Notes under the pieces: generated by a model
What the model was told of the DNA's origin: nothing
The model's database searches: none
What the model saw: the letters and a program-made list of their open reading frames with translations, nothing else
In this document: positions 1 through 9,882 of the stretch, in pieces
How the letters are laid out: every line of letters starts with the position of its first letter
Numbering within the stretch: position 1 is the stretch's first letter
DNA from: Anaerolinea sp.
GTDB taxonomy: Bacteria > Chloroflexota > Anaerolineae > Anaerolineales > Anaerolineaceae
Assembly (NCBI GenBank): GCA_020725865.1
Contig: DYEC01000004.1
Location: 124,001-188,000 of the forward strand
Length of the DNA stretch: 64,000 nt
Direction of reading: 5' to 3'
Program-made: the position numbers and the translations under genes

Positions 1-673
1 AGAGTGAAGCGGGTCCCTGATGCATGCGGTTTTCACTCTGACGTGCCATCTCAGTAATGTGATGCATGACACGTTCAGCTACTGCGCGAACATAGGGACG
101 ATCCTCAGGGTCACCAAGAAAATATAATGGCTGGCCAACGGTCATGTTGTACTTTCCACGAATATACCAGCGTCCATATTCGACTCGTCCCTTGACAACT
201 GACCGTATCGTGTGAAGGCGCTCTCGTTGGAGGTGAATGCCAACCGGTATGACTGGTGCACCGCTTAGCAAAGCCAGCCGGGCGACACCTGTACGCGGTG
301 GAAGAAAACCTCCTTCGATAGGGCTCAAGTCGCCTTCTGGAAAGATAATCACCGTTTTTCCCTCTGCCAGAAGTTCAAGCGCAGCCTGCATGGCTGCCTG
401 ACCGTTGCCGGCGATAACCGGTATATGACCTGACTTGCGTAGATAAGTTCCCAATACCGGAACCTGAAATAAAACGTTATTGATTAATATGTAAACCTGC
501 TGGCGTGCTAGCGAAGCAACAAAAAATGGATCAGTTGTACTGGGGTGATTAGCGGCGATGATTTTTGCGCCTTCTGGCATTTGCCCGTGTCGGAAGATGC
601 TGGTTCTTAACATGGCTCCCATGTAGGATTTGACCACGGGCTTTGAGAAGAAATAAAGAAATTTCGAAATCAT
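1..673 (-). CDS. 1-acyl-glycerol-3-phosphate acyltransferase family (PlsC-like), partial
   Basis: Reading leftward from an ATG at 673, an open frame runs off the window edge, so the C-terminus is missing (224 residues visible). The acyltransferase block I motif NHPSTTD (H-x4-D) lies near residue 42 and FPEGD, the glycerophosphate-binding block, near residue 113. Family members acylate lysophosphatidate at the inner face of the membrane in phospholipid synthesis. AGGA sits four bases before the ATG, a good ribosome site. It could equally be a related lysophospholipid acyltransferase; the family is clear but the exact substrate is not. Confidence 0.85.
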   Translation of the reverse strand, partial: MISKFLYFFSKPVVKSYMGAMLRTSIFRHGQMPEGAKIIAANHPSTTDPFFVASLARQQVYILINNVLFQVPVLGTYLRKSGHIPVIAGNGQAAMQAALELLAEGKTVIIFPEGDLSPIEGGFLPPRTGVARLALLSGAPVIPVGIHLQRERLHTIRSVVKGRVEYGRWYIRGKYNMTVGQPLYFLGDPEDRPYVRAVAERVMHHITEMARQSENRMHQGPASL

Positions 674-891
674 AACATCCTGTTTCTATTGATTATACTG
701 TAAGCGAAAGCCGATACTGTTCTGTTAGAGGATACCAGAGGAGGGCTTTTCCGTTATGAGCTACAGGTAATAGTTGCACTATATGACTAGGCATATTTAT
801 TGGGGAAAAGCGAAACCAAAGGCATAGCTCTCACTGCAACTGTCTTCTATAACCCCCCGCTGGGCAAAAAGATACGGCAGCTCTAGAACCA

Positions 892-3800
892 TTAACGGCG
901 TTCAGCCCGTAGAGCTTCACAGGCGCGTTGATATACCTCTCGCAGTTTAGGAAGCCGGGCTTGAGCAGCTTCGTGGTCGTCCCTTTCCAATAATTTTTCA
1001 AGCTCATTACATGCCGCAGCGATAGAGCGCACTCCCAGGTTGGCACTGGTGCCTTTCAGACTGTGTAATGCCTTTCTCACATCCTGCAAATTTCCTCCAA
1101 TTATTCCATCCTGAATGCGCTCCATTAAAATGTTAGAGTCTTCCAAGTAGATATCAATCAGTTCAGTAAGAAAATCCGCTTCGCCCTCGGTTTGTAGCTC
1201 ACGGATGTTGTTGAGCATATTGTAGTCTAGGGGTTCAATATCTTCAAGCGGTTGTGGAGCTTTCTCAAGCGTGGGTAAGGCGGTTTCTTTTGTCCTTAAC
1301 CAGCGGTGAATAGCTTCTGAAAGAGATGGTAAGGTTACCGGCTTGCTGATATAGTCATCCATGCCAGCAGCAATACATGCTTCCCGATCACCCTGCATTG
1401 CATTGGCTGTCATGGCAACAATTGGAATATGCAACCCCCTCTTCATTTCCTCATCCCGAATCAAGCGTGTTGCTGTAAAGCCGTCCATTTCGGGCATCTG
1501 ACAATCCATCAAAATCAGGGCGAACTTATAGGGGGCTTGTAAATACGCTTGAAGAGCTTTTTGTCCATTTTCAGCGGTTTCGACCTGGAAGCCGAGCTTT
1601 TCAAGCTGTACCGTTGCCAGTTTTTGATTTGCCGGGTTATCCTCGGCAAGTAGAATAATCTTGCGGGTTGTTGGTGTCACCTTCTGTTTTGTTTCTGGTT
1701 GAATAACGACATTTTCAAAATCATAGGCTTTTTCAGAAGATGGCTTGTGCTTTGAAATCAGTGGTTTGCCCAGTTTTGCAGAGCAAAGTACCTGGAATAA
1801 TATCCCACGTTTGACAGGCTTTGTAATAAAAGCAGCAAAGCCGCGCCGCATTGCCATGTCTTCCATCCCACGTTGATCAAATGCGGTTAGTGCAACCAGA
1901 GCTGGTGTAATCTCTGAGGAATGAATCTCTTCGGCTAGAGAAAACCCATCCATATCGGGAAGTTGCAAGTCAATGATAGCAACATCATATAACATCCCTT
2001 CTTGAAGAGCGGAATTGATCATCTTAAGGGCACTTTGAGCATCTGGAGCCTCTTCGCAAACCATTCCCCAGCTTTCCATGTAGCGCCTCAAAATCAGACG
2101 GTGATTCTGGTTATCGTCCACAATCAGTGCATGAGTGCCAACCAAGTCTTGGTATATAAGAGGTGCGCTGGATATAGGGAATCCGGAGCGTCTCAGGCGC
2201 ACTGTGAACCAGAATGTTGATCCCTTCCCCTCGACACTTTCGACACCAATTTCTCCTCCCATCATCTCAATAATGCGCTTTGATATCGCCAGCCCAAGTC
2301 CAGTTCCACCATACTGTCGTGTGGTACTGCCATCTGCTTGTGTAAATGGTTGGAATAGCCGTTCCCGTGCTGAGGCAGATAGCCCAACACCGGTATCTTT
2401 CACCTCAAAACGCAACAGCAAATCATCAACGGTTTGCTCTTCAATCTCTGCAGTAACCAGGACCTCGCCCCTCTCTGTGAATTTCACCGCGTTTCCGATC
2501 AGGTTGATCAAAACCTGTTTTATTCGCATAGGGTCACCGCATAAAACTGCGGGGATTTCAGGCGATACCCCAGACATTAAACTGAGATTTTTCTCGCGCG
2601 CCTTAACACTAAATATTTCAACTGCTGACTCGATAATCTGTAAAGGTTCAAAGTCAATTTCTTCCAGCTCAAGTTTGCCTGCCTCGATTTTAGAAAAATC
2701 AAGAATATCATTTATTAAACTGAGCAGAACCTGTGCCGACTCTCGCACAATTTCTGAATATTCACGTTGTTCTTGATTCAGAGGTGTCTCTAATAACAAC
2801 TCAGCCATACCAATCACGGCGTTCAAGGGGGTTCGGATTTCATGGCTCATAGTAGCCAGAAACTCCGATTTTAGTCGTGAGCTTTCCAATGCTTGGTCTC
2901 GCGCTATTGCCAGTTCTTTATTGGCGCGCACAATTTCCTCGGAATAGGTCTGTAATTGATTTAGATATTGTTCCTGTTCTATTACTGACCCAACCCAGCG
3001 TGCCATCAAACGTAAAGCTTCTTGTTCCGATGAAGCGAATTGCTCTGTTCGGCTTTTCCTACCCAAAAAGCCCAATATGCCGTATGGTTTGCCATTCACC
3101 GTTATTGGGATGCCCAGGTAGCTTTCGATCTGGGTGTTCTGATTGCGAACCACTTGCCTGCTATGTCTTAAGTCTTCATGAGCAATCAGCTGGTTGGCAC
3201 GTAAGGTAGCGTGATAGAGTTCTGTTGCTGACTCGACCAGCTCGTTAGTCACTTTCTGTGGTTCTAATGTGTAGACCTCGACCGCATTGCAGGTTTCTCC
3301 CTCAATTTTTGTCAGCACCCCAATCTGCATCTTGAAATACTGACAGCCCATTTGTAGCAAGGATTGCATCTTTTGAGAGAATGGGAGGTTTTCCTGTGAT
3401 GTGATGTTGTATAAAACTCGTAAAAATTCCTCGTTTCTTCTTAGGGTTTCTTCTGCCCGACTACGGTCGGTTAAGTCGGTAGCCACAAATATTGCCGCTG
3501 TAACATCTTCTGCGCTTACTAAAGGTGCACCCACCATTAGGGTGAGAGCTATCTGTCCATCTTCGCGCAATAATCTGATTTCATCCTGTGTAAACCTGCT
3601 CTGCCTCAATTCTTCTAAAGCTCGAGAGAATAAATGAAGATCATCCGGAAATACAATTTCTGAAAATGTTGAATTTGATAGCTGTTCAGGAGTATATCCC
3701 AGGAGTTTTGCGAATGCTGGGTTAACAAATTCAAATCTACCATCCAGTTTGGTAATGATCAAACCTTGTCCCATTTTGTTCATTACCTGAAGGGCGAAAT

Positions 3801-5241
3801 CGCGCTGGAGTTTTAATTCGCGTTGTAGATTTTTTATTTGACTGACATTGTTGATGGTAATATAGATAAATGAGCGCTGGTTAAATGCTAAACGCCCGGC
3901 GGTTGCTAAAAAATCTTCACGGTTGTTCCCCATTTTCTGGCAACTGATCTCAAAAGTGATGACCTGATTTTCCTGTAGCACTTTTATGCGTTGCTCAAAA
4001 TCATCCAGATCGGTAATACATCCAGCCTTGGTGATCAGTCTGGAAAAGCTTTCATCTGGTAGCTCTTCCCTTTTCAACCCAATCCATGAACGAAAGACCC
4101 CATTGGCATCGAGTACTTTGTAAGTTATGCCATCCAATAACGCGACAGCGACCTGTGCATTCTCCAACAACGTCAGATACAGTCTGCTGCGCAGGAGTGC
4201 TTTCTGTTGAATCTCTCTGGTTTGTTCCAGCAGGGCTTGTAGAGGACGAGTCAGGATGGCTTCTTCTAGTTGACCCGGAAAATCCATCAGATTCAACAAT
4301 TCACCTTGTGCTTTACTGCGCAGGTTTTCCACCAGGTGAGTTACCGGTTGAGTTACGAGGCGATCCACCACAAACATGCCCAGCAATGCCAGAGTGACAT
4401 TTAACAAAACAAATGCCAGAAGTAAGAATTTGAGACTGACCAACCCCTGTTGATAGATGATTCGAGGACTTGTCCATTGAAACGCGCCAATACAATAACC
4501 GCGTGAATCTATGACCGGCACATATCCTGTAAGTAAGTTTTCATTCACATATTCAATCAGTTCGTCATTCTGTGTATTATTATCTGAGAAAACCGACTGT
4601 ACCGAAGCGCTTAATTCTGCATATGGCACAAACCGGATATCTTTTCCGCTTTGTTCTTTAAGGCGTATTAATTCTGTTTTTAGCAGATTTCTTGCTACAA
4701 TGAGAATTCCTGACATCTGTTCAGAGTCTTTGGAAGACGGCACAGGACAGGATGAAAAAATATAGCTTTCTTGTGGTCGGTTAAGCACCCCATTCTGGCA
4801 GGATCGTGATAATTCCATCCGGAAACTTTGTTCAAATTCGCTTGGGCTCACAAAGTCGGGAATTTCTTCCCACTTGTTTATTTGTATGGAACTCCCCACA
4901 CTAAAAAGCTGGTTCCCTGAAGTGTCATAAAGGCCCAAGAAGTCAACCTCTGAAGAACTGAACCACAGGAAGATTGGATCACTTGTGAAAAGCGTAGCAT
5001 CCTGCTGATTGGCAAAGTTCATGATTTTGCTGTTTGTTGACCAGTTTCTGGCAAGTTGGGTTAATTCGTCATTATCTCTTGAAAAAAGACTGGTAATTTG
5101 TTTTAGTTCCTGTTGGGCAAGCGAACGCTCAGCCTGCTCTAGAGACCTTAAAAGGATTGCTCTGGAAGCAATATACAATCCCCCCGTTGATAACAGCAGG
5201 ATGGCAATTACCACTAAAATTGTTTTTAGACGTACTGACAC
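892..5241 (-). CDS. Hybrid sensor histidine kinase with two receivers and HPt
   Basis: A 1449-residue membrane kinase starting at GTG 5241 behind GAGAG. Order: TM helix about 7-27; an outside sensor of roughly 240 residues with CHASE4-like text; TM about 267-292; HAMP; PAS (about 355); PAS (about 485); GAF (about 625-750); HisKA with phospho-acceptor His in SHEIRTPLN (about 799); HATPase with the DTGVGL and GGTGLGL boxes; receiver 1 with Asp in IIDLQLPDMDG (about 1090); receiver 2 with Asp in MDCQMPEMDG (about 1243); and HPt with His in ALHSLKGTSANLG (about 1392). All phosphorelay residues are present, so an intramolecular His-Asp-His relay is likely. No separate response regulator lies beside it; the final output is unknown. 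Confidence 0.93.
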   Translation of the reverse strand: MSVRLKTILVVIAILLLSTGGLYIASRAILLRSLEQAERSLAQQELKQITSLFSRDNDELTQLARNWSTNSKIMNFANQQDATLFTSDPIFLWFSSSEVDFLGLYDTSGNQLFSVGSSIQINKWEEIPDFVSPSEFEQSFRMELSRSCQNGVLNRPQESYIFSSCPVPSSKDSEQMSGILIVARNLLKTELIRLKEQSGKDIRFVPYAELSASVQSVFSDNNTQNDELIEYVNENLLTGYVPVIDSRGYCIGAFQWTSPRIIYQQGLVSLKFLLLAFVLLNVTLALLGMFVVDRLVTQPVTHLVENLRSKAQGELLNLMDFPGQLEEAILTRPLQALLEQTREIQQKALLRSRLYLTLLENAQVAVALLDGITYKVLDANGVFRSWIGLKREELPDESFSRLITKAGCITDLDDFEQRIKVLQENQVITFEISCQKMGNNREDFLATAGRLAFNQRSFIYITINNVSQIKNLQRELKLQRDFALQVMNKMGQGLIITKLDGRFEFVNPAFAKLLGYTPEQLSNSTFSEIVFPDDLHLFSRALEELRQSRFTQDEIRLLREDGQIALTLMVGAPLVSAEDVTAAIFVATDLTDRSRAEETLRRNEEFLRVLYNITSQENLPFSQKMQSLLQMGCQYFKMQIGVLTKIEGETCNAVEVYTLEPQKVTNELVESATELYHATLRANQLIAHEDLRHSRQVVRNQNTQIESYLGIPITVNGKPYGILGFLGRKSRTEQFASSEQEALRLMARWVGSVIEQEQYLNQLQTYSEEIVRANKELAIARDQALESSRLKSEFLATMSHEIRTPLNAVIGMAELLLETPLNQEQREYSEIVRESAQVLLSLINDILDFSKIEAGKLELEEIDFEPLQIIESAVEIFSVKAREKNLSLMSGVSPEIPAVLCGDPMRIKQVLINLIGNAVKFTERGEVLVTAEIEEQTVDDLLLRFEVKDTGVGLSASARERLFQPFTQADGSTTRQYGGTGLGLAISKRIIEMMGGEIGVESVEGKGSTFWFTVRLRRSGFPISSAPLIYQDLVGTHALIVDDNQNHRLILRRYMESWGMVCEEAPDAQSALKMINSALQEGMLYDVAIIDLQLPDMDGFSLAEEIHSSEITPALVALTAFDQRGMEDMAMRRGFAAFITKPVKRGILFQVLCSAKLGKPLISKHKPSSEKAYDFENVVIQPETKQKVTPTTRKIILLAEDNPANQKLATVQLEKLGFQVETAENGQKALQAYLQAPYKFALILMDCQMPEMDGFTATRLIRDEEMKRGLHIPIVAMTANAMQGDREACIAAGMDDYISKPVTLPSLSEAIHRWLRTKETALPTLEKAPQPLEDIEPLDYNMLNNIRELQTEGEADFLTELIDIYLEDSNILMERIQDGIIGGNLQDVRKALHSLKGTSANLGVRSIAAACNELEKLLERDDHEAAQARLPKLREVYQRACEALRAERR

Positions 5242-5309
5242 TTAAAACTCTCGCAATTTTTTCTCGATGAGTAGCCTTGAAATCATCTGATGTGTTTGAT
5301 CGAGCCGGG

Positions 5310-5978
5310 TCAGGTTGCAACAGGCGTAATCACATCGGGAGTATCATGCTCGGGTTTGTTCACCATTCGTGATACTGGTTGTGCAACAAGTGGTAGTGAA
5401 AAAGGAGCCAATATGGATTGAAGTTCTTTTACTGGCGAATCAGATAACCAAATCCACGCTGAACTTGCATCCAGAATGACCGGCATTCGATCATGCACGA
5501 ATGAGATGACCTCATTTGCCTTACATGTAATGATGGTGCAGCTTAACAACTCGTTTCCATCAGGTGAATGCCAGATATCCCAAAGACCGGCAAACATAAA
5601 AGGGCGGTGGTTAGGCAGATGAAAGTAATAGGGCTGACGCTGTGAGGGAACTCCAGAACGGTTTTGCCACTCAAAGAAACCATCCGCAGGGATCAAACAA
5701 CGTTGAGTTTGAAAAGCCCTACGGAATGCGGGCTTTTCCATCAGGGTTTCAGAACGGGCATTGATCAGCCTATTACCAATCCCTGGATTTTTTGCCCAGG
5801 AAGGAATCAATCCCCAACGCATCCACTGTGCAACGCGCTTCAAGCTGTCTTTTATCACTAAAATAGACTGGCTAGGGGCGATATTGTAACGCGGCTGCCA
5901 GTTGTCCGGAATAGCACCTAAACCCAACTCCCTTTGCAATTCAGAAGCTTCCAGTGTCAACGTAAATCGCCCGCACAT
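5310..5978 (-). CDS. SRAP domain protein (YedK/HMCES-like abasic-site crosslinker)
   Basis: SRAP proteins bind abasic sites in single-stranded DNA and form a thiazolidine link through Cys2. The start is set at ATG 5978 because MCGRF then places the catalytic Cys at position 2; GAAGG lies seven bases upstream. A TTG at 5984 would bury it. Also visible are Asn in RLINARSE, Glu in GFFEWQ, and His in VHDRMP, the family active-site set. At 222 residues it matches the usual length. It lies between the rsmI-like gene and the hybrid kinase on the same strand and may share their transcript. Confidence 0.92.
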   Translation of the reverse strand: MCGRFTLTLEASELQRELGLGAIPDNWQPRYNIAPSQSILVIKDSLKRVAQWMRWGLIPSWAKNPGIGNRLINARSETLMEKPAFRRAFQTQRCLIPADGFFEWQNRSGVPSQRQPYYFHLPNHRPFMFAGLWDIWHSPDGNELLSCTIITCKANEVISFVHDRMPVILDASSAWIWLSDSPVKELQSILAPFSLPLVAQPVSRMVNKPEHDTPDVITPVAT

Positions 5979-6053
5979 GTTCAAACCTTCAACAATATTA
6001 TAAGCCTTGTTGCGTATGCACGTGAGCTTCTATAAAGCTGCCAAACCTTTCAA

Positions 6054-6725
6054 CTAATGGATTACCAGAACAAATTCAGCTTTACGGGTTTTCAGGTTAT
6101 TTCTAACATCCAACACGCTACCTCGATAGATTTTTTCGTCTGACATGGTTAAGTTGCAGGCAAGTGTGACATGTTGTTTTTTGCCAAAAACTCTGGAGAC
6201 TTCATCCAACAGGGTGACCATGCGATAGGGTGTGTCCATCAGTATGATGGGCATGTTTAAAGAACGTAGACGTTTAAGTTCCTGATTGCGTTGCACAGGA
6301 GTTCGCGGCAGGAATCCGCCAAAAACAAACTTCTCTAGCTTGAAATCCAGGATGGAGAGTATTGCTGAAAGCGAAGATGGCCCAGGAACGGGAGTGACAT
6401 CCAATCCTGCCTGGATTGCCTGCCTGATCAAGAAATGTCCGGGGTCGGCGAAAACCGGTGTGCCACAGTCTGAAATTAACGCAATAGATTGGCCGTTCAA
6501 CAAGCGGGATACGATTTCGGCAGCTTGTGTGGATTCATTGTGCTCATTAAGCACGATCAATTCTCGTGCAGTGATATCCAGTTTCTTAAGTAACCTGCTT
6601 CCCTGACGGAGTTCTTCACAGATTATTGCATCAACTTCGCTCAGCACCTTTAGAGCGCGCAGCGTAATATCCAGCGTGTTGCCGATTGGCATCGCCACAA
6701 TATACAAGTGTCCTAGTGGGGGCAT
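6054..6725 (-). CDS. rsmI: RsmI-like 16S rRNA 2'-O-methyltransferase (short form)
   Basis: A SAM-dependent tetrapyrrole-methylase-fold protein. MPIGN near the N-terminus, followed by DITLRALKVL, matches the RsmI opening (usually TPIGN). SDCGTPVFADPG matches the SAM-loop region and VPGPSSLSAIL the following helix. RsmI methylates the ribose of C1402 in 16S rRNA. At 223 residues it is about 50-60 shorter than typical RsmI and ends at EFVLVIH, lacking the usual C-terminal extension. It may therefore be a divergent paralogue. Start ATG 6725; it is divergent from the cyclase gene. Confidence 0.7.
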   Translation of the reverse strand: MPPLGHLYIVAMPIGNTLDITLRALKVLSEVDAIICEELRQGSRLLKKLDITARELIVLNEHNESTQAAEIVSRLLNGQSIALISDCGTPVFADPGHFLIRQAIQAGLDVTPVPGPSSLSAILSILDFKLEKFVFGGFLPRTPVQRNQELKRLRSLNMPIILMDTPYRMVTLLDEVSRVFGKKQHVTLACNLTMSDEKIYRGSVLDVRNNLKTRKAEFVLVIH

Positions 6726-6906
6726 AAGTATAGTTTAACACATCGAGACGTCTTTTGTGTACCCGCCTGGTCAGTTTGGCAGAAATACTCGCTCGTTTTG
6801 TGTTGTACGCAATGGAAAACCGCCTAATGCAGGGAAAGGAAGCCGTCTTAAAATAAACGGGGGTTCGGATTATAATAAAAACATATAATAGGTATGATGG
6901 ATTGTT

Positions 6907-8631
6907 ATGGCATCTAATCGCTCCGAATCCTTAACCTTCACAGCACTGGATCAAAGCCTGGTTAGTCTGGGGGTTGTTGTCGAACAGCTTCAGGCCTTCT
7001 TACAGCAGAGTCGTCCGGCGGTTATTCCAACCAACATATATGAGGGAGTTGGACAACTGACAAATGTGCTTGCCCAGGTGCGTAAACATATCACCGCCTT
7101 GGAGGAAGAGCGGCGCAATTTGAATGCCCTGGCACAGATTGGCAGATATGTCAATTCGACCTTGGAGCTGGATGATGTGTTGCAAATCGTCATGGATACA
7201 ATTATCCAACTAACCGAGGCAGAGCGAGCCTTTCTTATGATGCGTAACGAAAAAGGGGAATTGGTCATTCGTATTGGCAGGAATTGGGAGCAGGAATCAA
7301 TTGATAAATCTGAGCTGGCAATCAGTCGTACAGTGATTTATCGTGTTGCAAATGAAGGTCAGCCAGTATTGACCACAAATGCTCAAGAAGACCCACGTTT
7401 CACTGGGCAGCAAAGCGTGGTTGCGTATAATCTTCGTTCGATTTTGTGTGTTCCTTTGAAGGTAAAGGATGTTGTCACAGGGGTTATTTATGCAGATAAT
7501 CGCATTCGTAGCGGCCTGTTCACCCAAAAAGACCTGGATTTGTTAGTTGCCTTTAGCAATCAGGCGGCGGTGGCGCTCGAAAATGCGCGTTTGTTTGATT
7601 CGGTTCGCCGAACCCTTGCCGAAGTAACTGAGCTCAAAAACCTGATGGATAACGTTTTTGCGTCTATTGCCAGTGGAGTTCTGACTACAGATATTCAGGA
7701 GCGTATTTTGCTATGTAATCGGGCTGCGGAACAAATTCTTGGGGAGACCTCGCGCGCCTTGGTTGGCCGTGGTATCCCAGAGGTTTTGCCCCCCCTTGTT
7801 CCGGTGATCAAACCTCATCTGGTGTCTGTTTTAAAGAATGACGAGCCAGTGTTGGGTCTGGAGACCAGCTCTGAATTTCCTAACCGCGGGCGGGTGGACT
7901 TGCGTCTAAGTCTATCTCCCCTGAAAGATGCTCAGAAAAATACCCAAGGTGTGGCAATTGTGTTGGAAGACCTGACGGAAAAAAAGCGTCTGGAGGCGCA
8001 GCGGCGGCTGTTTGAGCGCATGGTTTCGCCAGCAGTGATTAATCAATTGAATCCAGACTCTCTCCAGTTAGGTGGCAAGCGGCAGGAAATTACCGTCTTA
8101 TTTGCAGATATTCGCGGTTTTACCAGCTTTAGTGAAAATATTCAGCCAGAGGAGCTGGTGTCTGTGTTGAATCTTTATCTGGCAGCCGCAGCGGAGGTCG
8201 TTCTGCGGGAGGGTGGCACGATTGATAAATTCCTTGGGGATGCGATTATGGCGTGGTTCAATGCACCAATTCCTCAACTCGACCATACATTGCGAGCGGT
8301 ACGGGCAGCGCTGGGGATTCGACAGGCTGTTCACGATCTTCATCGCAGGTTGCCTGAAAAGCACCGCCTTTCCTTTGGAGTGGGGATACATCTAGGTGAT
8401 GCGGTGCTGGGTTTGGTGGGAACACAGAAACGGCTTGATTACACCGCGATTGGTGACAGCGTTAACACCGCTAAACGAATTCAAGAGAATGCAGCCAGTG
8501 GACAGATATTGATCAGTCAGCAGGCATACCGCCAGGCAATGGAGCATATTATTGCGATGCCGGTTGAGCCAATCCTTGCCAAAGGTAAAAAAGAGCCATT
8601 AATGGTGTTTGAAGTACTGGGACTGCGCTAG
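6907..8631 (+). CDS. Class III adenylate cyclase with GAF and PAS domains
   Basis: A 574-residue soluble signalling enzyme: N-terminal helices (1-60), GAF (about 65-225), PAS (about 243-360) and a class III nucleotide cyclase domain (about 380-574). Catalytic residues are visible: metal-binding Asp401 (FADIRGF) and Asp445 (KFLGD), adenine-selecting Lys441 and Thr513 (DYTAIG), and transition-state Asn520 and Arg524 (VNTAKR). The Lys/Thr pair points to ATP as substrate and to the class IIIb type, which in known members responds to bicarbonate; that response is inference here. TATAAT-like boxes occur at 6871 and 6884. The ribosome site is weak. Confidence 0.92.
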   Translation: MASNRSESLTFTALDQSLVSLGVVVEQLQAFLQQSRPAVIPTNIYEGVGQLTNVLAQVRKHITALEEERRNLNALAQIGRYVNSTLELDDVLQIVMDTIIQLTEAERAFLMMRNEKGELVIRIGRNWEQESIDKSELAISRTVIYRVANEGQPVLTTNAQEDPRFTGQQSVVAYNLRSILCVPLKVKDVVTGVIYADNRIRSGLFTQKDLDLLVAFSNQAAVALENARLFDSVRRTLAEVTELKNLMDNVFASIASGVLTTDIQERILLCNRAAEQILGETSRALVGRGIPEVLPPLVPVIKPHLVSVLKNDEPVLGLETSSEFPNRGRVDLRLSLSPLKDAQKNTQGVAIVLEDLTEKKRLEAQRRLFERMVSPAVINQLNPDSLQLGGKRQEITVLFADIRGFTSFSENIQPEELVSVLNLYLAAAAEVVLREGGTIDKFLGDAIMAWFNAPIPQLDHTLRAVRAALGIRQAVHDLHRRLPEKHRLSFGVGIHLGDAVLGLVGTQKRLDYTAIGDSVNTAKRIQENAASGQILISQQAYRQAMEHIIAMPVEPILAKGKKEPLMVFEVLGLR

Positions 8632-8636
8632 CCTGC

Positions 8637-9659
8637 TTAAGCTCTTTGCACCATCTCGCGCAGTGCATCTAAACGGTATTGCGCCAGACCGGGCAAAACA
8701 TCCAATCCATAGAAAGCGCCATTGCCTTCAATCACAATTGAGGCGGAAATATTACCATACAAAGCTGCCTCCAGGGGGGAAAAGGTTTTCTGAAAGCCGG
8801 CCAGAAAGCCGCCACAGAAGGCGTCACCAGCGCCTAAGGGATTAGCAATGCGTACCGGATAGGGAGGGATGATCCAGCGATTATTTCCGGGTTTATCATA
8901 AACCATTTGACCTTGTCTGCCCCTTTTAATCACCACAATTTCGCAGCCATATCCGGTGATCATTTCTGCCATTTCCCAAAAATTGTCACTGCGGCCCTGA
9001 AAAAAGTTTCGCAATTTTTCTTCTGAGACCAGAAACGCGGTCAGGTCTTTGATGATTAGAGGAAGTTCATTCCAGTTTGCTGGTTGCATATAGCTGAAAG
9101 CTGGATCGAGGATAACTGTATGGATATTTCCCTGTCGCAGGTGGACGGGTAAAATGGTATGGGTGTGAAAATCCAGCGGGCAGAGCAGTAGCGCTCCTGC
9201 TTCGAAATAATCGTTGGGTATACTATCTAGACGGATAGTGAGCGGTGTTGGTTTTTGTTTGTTATCCGTTTTTAATACAGTTGGGGTATATCCTAAAAGA
9301 TTTTTGGGGAAAGGCAGACCAAGTCGGGCATAGTGGGAAATTGGGTTATCATAGTAACGGCTTTCAGAATCATCAAATGCGACAAAAAAGCGTAGATCAA
9401 TGCTTTCGGGAGCTATTTGAATCCCACGCACATCCATGCGGTATCCTGCAATTTGTCGAATCCATTCCTGGGGATAATCCTGTCCAACGCGGCTGATTAA
9501 ACCGGTATTGCCCCCCCAAATTGCCAAACCAGTAGCAGCATAGAGTAAATTGCCGCCCGGAACATCTTCAAGCGATTTGCCTTTAGGTGTAATAATATAG
9601 TCCCTCTGGAGTCTTCCGGCAATGATAAACTTTGGTGATGGTATAGCAAAATCATCCAT
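8637..9659 (-). CDS. PfkB/ribokinase-family carbohydrate kinase
   Basis: A 340-residue kinase of the ribokinase fold. The PfkB signature 1 region is around GGNLLYAATGLAIWGG (residues about 34-50). Signature 2 is NPLGAGDAFCGGFLAGF near residue 273, whose Asp is the catalytic base. Members phosphorylate sugars or nucleosides with ATP; the substrate cannot be told from sequence. It overlaps the small membrane-protein gene upstream by eight bases and ends five bases from the convergent cyclase stop. Confidence 0.85.
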   Translation of the reverse strand: MDDFAIPSPKFIIAGRLQRDYIITPKGKSLEDVPGGNLLYAATGLAIWGGNTGLISRVGQDYPQEWIRQIAGYRMDVRGIQIAPESIDLRFFVAFDDSESRYYDNPISHYARLGLPFPKNLLGYTPTVLKTDNKQKPTPLTIRLDSIPNDYFEAGALLLCPLDFHTHTILPVHLRQGNIHTVILDPAFSYMQPANWNELPLIIKDLTAFLVSEEKLRNFFQGRSDNFWEMAEMITGYGCEIVVIKRGRQGQMVYDKPGNNRWIIPPYPVRIANPLGAGDAFCGGFLAGFQKTFSPLEAALYGNISASIVIEGNGAFYGLDVLPGLAQYRLDALREMVQRA

Positions 9660-9855
9660 GTTTAGGATTGGCTAGTTCGGTTACCAATCGCAAAAGCCCT
9701 AAAATGCCTAAACCAAGTTTTACTCCCTCGCCAGAAGACAATTTGGGTGTTGTCTCTTGTTGTTCTGCGCGCTGAATCAAAATGTACGAAGCCAATAATC
9801 CGGTTATTGCGCCGGCAACAGCGCCAATGAGTAAGGTTTTGGTTTTCCAATTCAT
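9652..9855 (-). CDS. Small membrane protein of unknown function
   Basis: 67 residues with an N-terminal hydrophobic helix (about residues 7-25, LLIGAVAGAITGLLASYIL) and a second glycine-rich hydrophobic stretch (about 47-60). AAGGA lies nine bases before ATG 9855. Its stop overlaps the start of the PfkB gene, which supports co-translation and that it is a real gene. No family was recognised; the single Gly-rich helix resembles YtxH-like small proteins only loosely. Confidence 0.6.
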   Translation of the reverse strand: MNWKTKTLLIGAVAGAITGLLASYILIQRAEQQETTPKLSSGEGVKLGLGILGLLRLVTELANPKHG

Positions 9856-9882
9856 ATTTGGTGTTCCTTTTCGTCGGTATGG

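Noticed and set aside
2135-2776. A 213-residue open frame on the plus strand inside the hybrid kinase
   Set aside because: It is Ser-rich antisense text opposite the HATPase region, with no ribosome site or family match.
5979-5984. TTG start two codons before the SRAP Met
   Set aside because: It would move the catalytic Cys away from position 2, and the ribosome site fits ATG 5978.
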